NCBI GenBank assembly: GCA_934132775.1
Contig: CAKPAA010000016.1
Span: 1-41,243, forward strand
From: an uncultured Clostridia bacterium
GTDB lineage: Bacteria; Bacillota; Clostridia; TANB77; UBA1234
Reading direction: 5' to 3'
Length of the DNA stretch: 41,243 nucleotides
Positions 40,240 to 41,243 of the stretch are shown piece after piece. A program made the position numbers and the translations under genes. The stretch's first letter is position 1. Each line of letters begins with the position of its first letter. The notes under the pieces were generated by a model, which was not told where the DNA came from, ran no database searches, and saw nothing but the letters and a program-made list of their open reading frames with translations.

Positions 40240-40495
40240 AATCATTCCCTCCTTTTATTATTTTGGTAATGAAGGCTCTTATTAGTTTTGTAAAAGTCTT
40301 CATTATACAGACATCTATATAATTTATAACATATTGACACAAAAAAGACTATCCACCCAAAAGGACAAAAAATGTATTTTTTTTAACCAATTAGGTCAAT
40401 TTTATCATAAACATTTACTATATTTTTAAAACCACTTTTATTTGTTCAAATATTATGTTAAAATACTAGTCAAAGTTGTAAAAGGGGGAAGTGTT

Positions 40496-41131
40496 TTGTA
40501 TAATATTGTTATCGTTGAAGATCATAAACTTTTAAGGGATATGATTAAAGATTCTCTTGAAAATGAAGAAGTCTTTAATGTTGTGGCTACATTAAGTGAT
40601 GCTAAAGATGCTTTTGAGGTTTGTAAAGAATATAAGCCAGACCTCGTTTTAATGGACATTTGTACCGAAAATAATTCAAATGGAATTGCTTATTCTAAAA
40701 TTTTAAAAGAAACTTTTCCTGAAATAAAAATAATTATTATGACTGGAATTATGGATATAAATTTTGTAAATGAGGCTAAAGAATTTAATATTGATAGTTT
40801 TATTTACAAGAGTGTTACCAAAGAAACTCTTATAACTGCAATTAAAAATACTTTAGACGGTTATTCTATATACCCAAACGAAAAAACTTTACCTTACGAA
40901 ACTGCAATTCTTCAAGATTTAACTAGTACAGAGCTTTTGGTTTTAACTAAATATTGCAAGTTGTTAGACAGAAAAGATGTTGCTAATTCTCTTGGAATTT
41001 CAACTAGCACATTAAAAACACATATATCATCTATTTATGCTAAAACGGGTTATGATAATTTAACAAAGCTTGCCGTTTATTGTATTTCTAATGGACTTAT
41101 TGTTACAAATCTCGATGAACCAGAAATATAA
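40496..41131 (+). CDS. NarL/FixJ-family response regulator
   Basis: Product of 212 residues. The receiver domain shows the acidic pair in IVIVEDHKLLRDM, the phospho-acceptor Asp in PDLVLMDICTENN and the Lys in FIYKSVTKETL. The C-terminal LuxR-type helix-turn-helix is SSTELLVLTKYCK-like (LTSTELLVLTKYCKLLDRKD) with STSTLKTHISSIYAKTGYDN. It binds DNA when phosphorylated by a histidine kinase, which is not in the window. I place the start at the TTG at 40496 because AGGGGGAAG precedes it; the longer frame adds 18 basic residues. It diverges from the second SLH gene and may control it, by inference. Confidence 0.9.
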   Translation: MYNIVIVEDHKLLRDMIKDSLENEEVFNVVATLSDAKDAFEVCKEYKPDLVLMDICTENNSNGIAYSKILKETFPEIKIIIMTGIMDINFVNEAKEFNIDSFIYKSVTKETLITAIKNTLDGYSIYPNEKTLPYETAILQDLTSTELLVLTKYCKLLDRKDVANSLGISTSTLKTHISSIYAKTGYDNLTKLAVYCISNGLIVTNLDEPEI

Positions 41132-41162
41132 AAAGCCCCCTAAAATTTGCTAAGGGGCTTTT
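41131..41162 (+). terminator. Terminator of the response-regulator gene
   Basis: AAAAGCCCC (41131-41139) pairs with GGGGCTTTT (41154-41162); a T-rich tail follows. It begins at the last base of the stop codon. The remaining bases to the window end show no gene. Confidence 0.9.
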
Positions 41163-41243
41163 ATATTGAGTACGTAGAAAAGTTTGTGTAAACTAGCACA
41201 ATCCTTTCCATGTAAAGAATCAAAATTATGATTGACTAAAATC

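Overview
The window is AT-rich DNA with Firmicutes-type signals: strong GGAGG ribosome sites, TTG and GTG starts, SLH-anchored surface proteins, an anaerobe oxidative-stress set (PerR, rubrerythrin, desulfoferrodoxin) and a class C group II intron. It most likely comes from an uncultured gut-type Clostridia. This assignment is inferred from gene content only. I see no rRNA, tRNA or CRISPR array.

Layout. (1) 1-1792, minus: two tandem genes with almost identical pilin-like leaders. The complete one ends in a DUF6273-type domain whose last ~50 codons are much more GC-rich than the rest of the gene, which looks like a hypervariable cassette. (2) 2000-2360: ~172-bp tandem repeats, each holding a ~73-nt hairpin. 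(3) 2527-7509, minus: an operon-like run uvrB (one frameshift), CaCA antiporter, CMP-kinase-like, HD-domain protein, and a small membrane ORF with an 11-unit CA repeat inside its coding region, out of frame in this copy. (4) 7748-10622, minus: an HExxH protein, remnants of an aldo/keto reductase and a DUF5131 gene, and an intact DUF1848 gene. (5) 11427-13303: a group IIC intron placed directly behind a terminator hairpin that follows a flavodoxin remnant. (6) 13621-14883: a divergent pair (DUF2442-HTH protein and an exported protein) around a perfect 10+6+10 palindrome. (7) 15536-24333, minus: an island of about eleven tightly packed, mostly unrecognised genes, including an HELVH metalloprotein, an ankyrin-SUKH protein split by an in-frame TGA, a DUF6882-like protein, a GNAT-like protein and several overlapping small genes. 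It is bracketed by REP-type palindromes. (8) 25101-30015: anti-sigma-like protein, desulfoferrodoxin, rubrerythrin, PerR (with promoter and probable Per box), exported protein, an unlisted 59-residue membrane protein, and a frameshifted REP-associated tyrosine transposase (RAYT). (9) 30265-40239: a 2039-residue SLH surface protein, two small proteins, a thioredoxin/CcdA pair and a second SLH protein. (10) 40496-41131, plus: a NarL-type response regulator.

Ten copies of a ~26-bp palindrome (form AACAAA-AGGGAC-GTCC-TTTTTGTT) lie in 14895-37378, in two orientations. They flank the RAYT and form the ends of several genes. A 0.7-kb block at 14884-15580 is a copy of 26294-30280 with about 3.3 kb removed, so the repeats have taken part in duplication and deletion here.

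The best candidates for undescribed biology are the pilin/DUF6273 protein with a codon-discordant variable segment, the CA-repeat membrane ORF, the REP-bracketed island, and the RAYT/REP network that reshapes gene ends.
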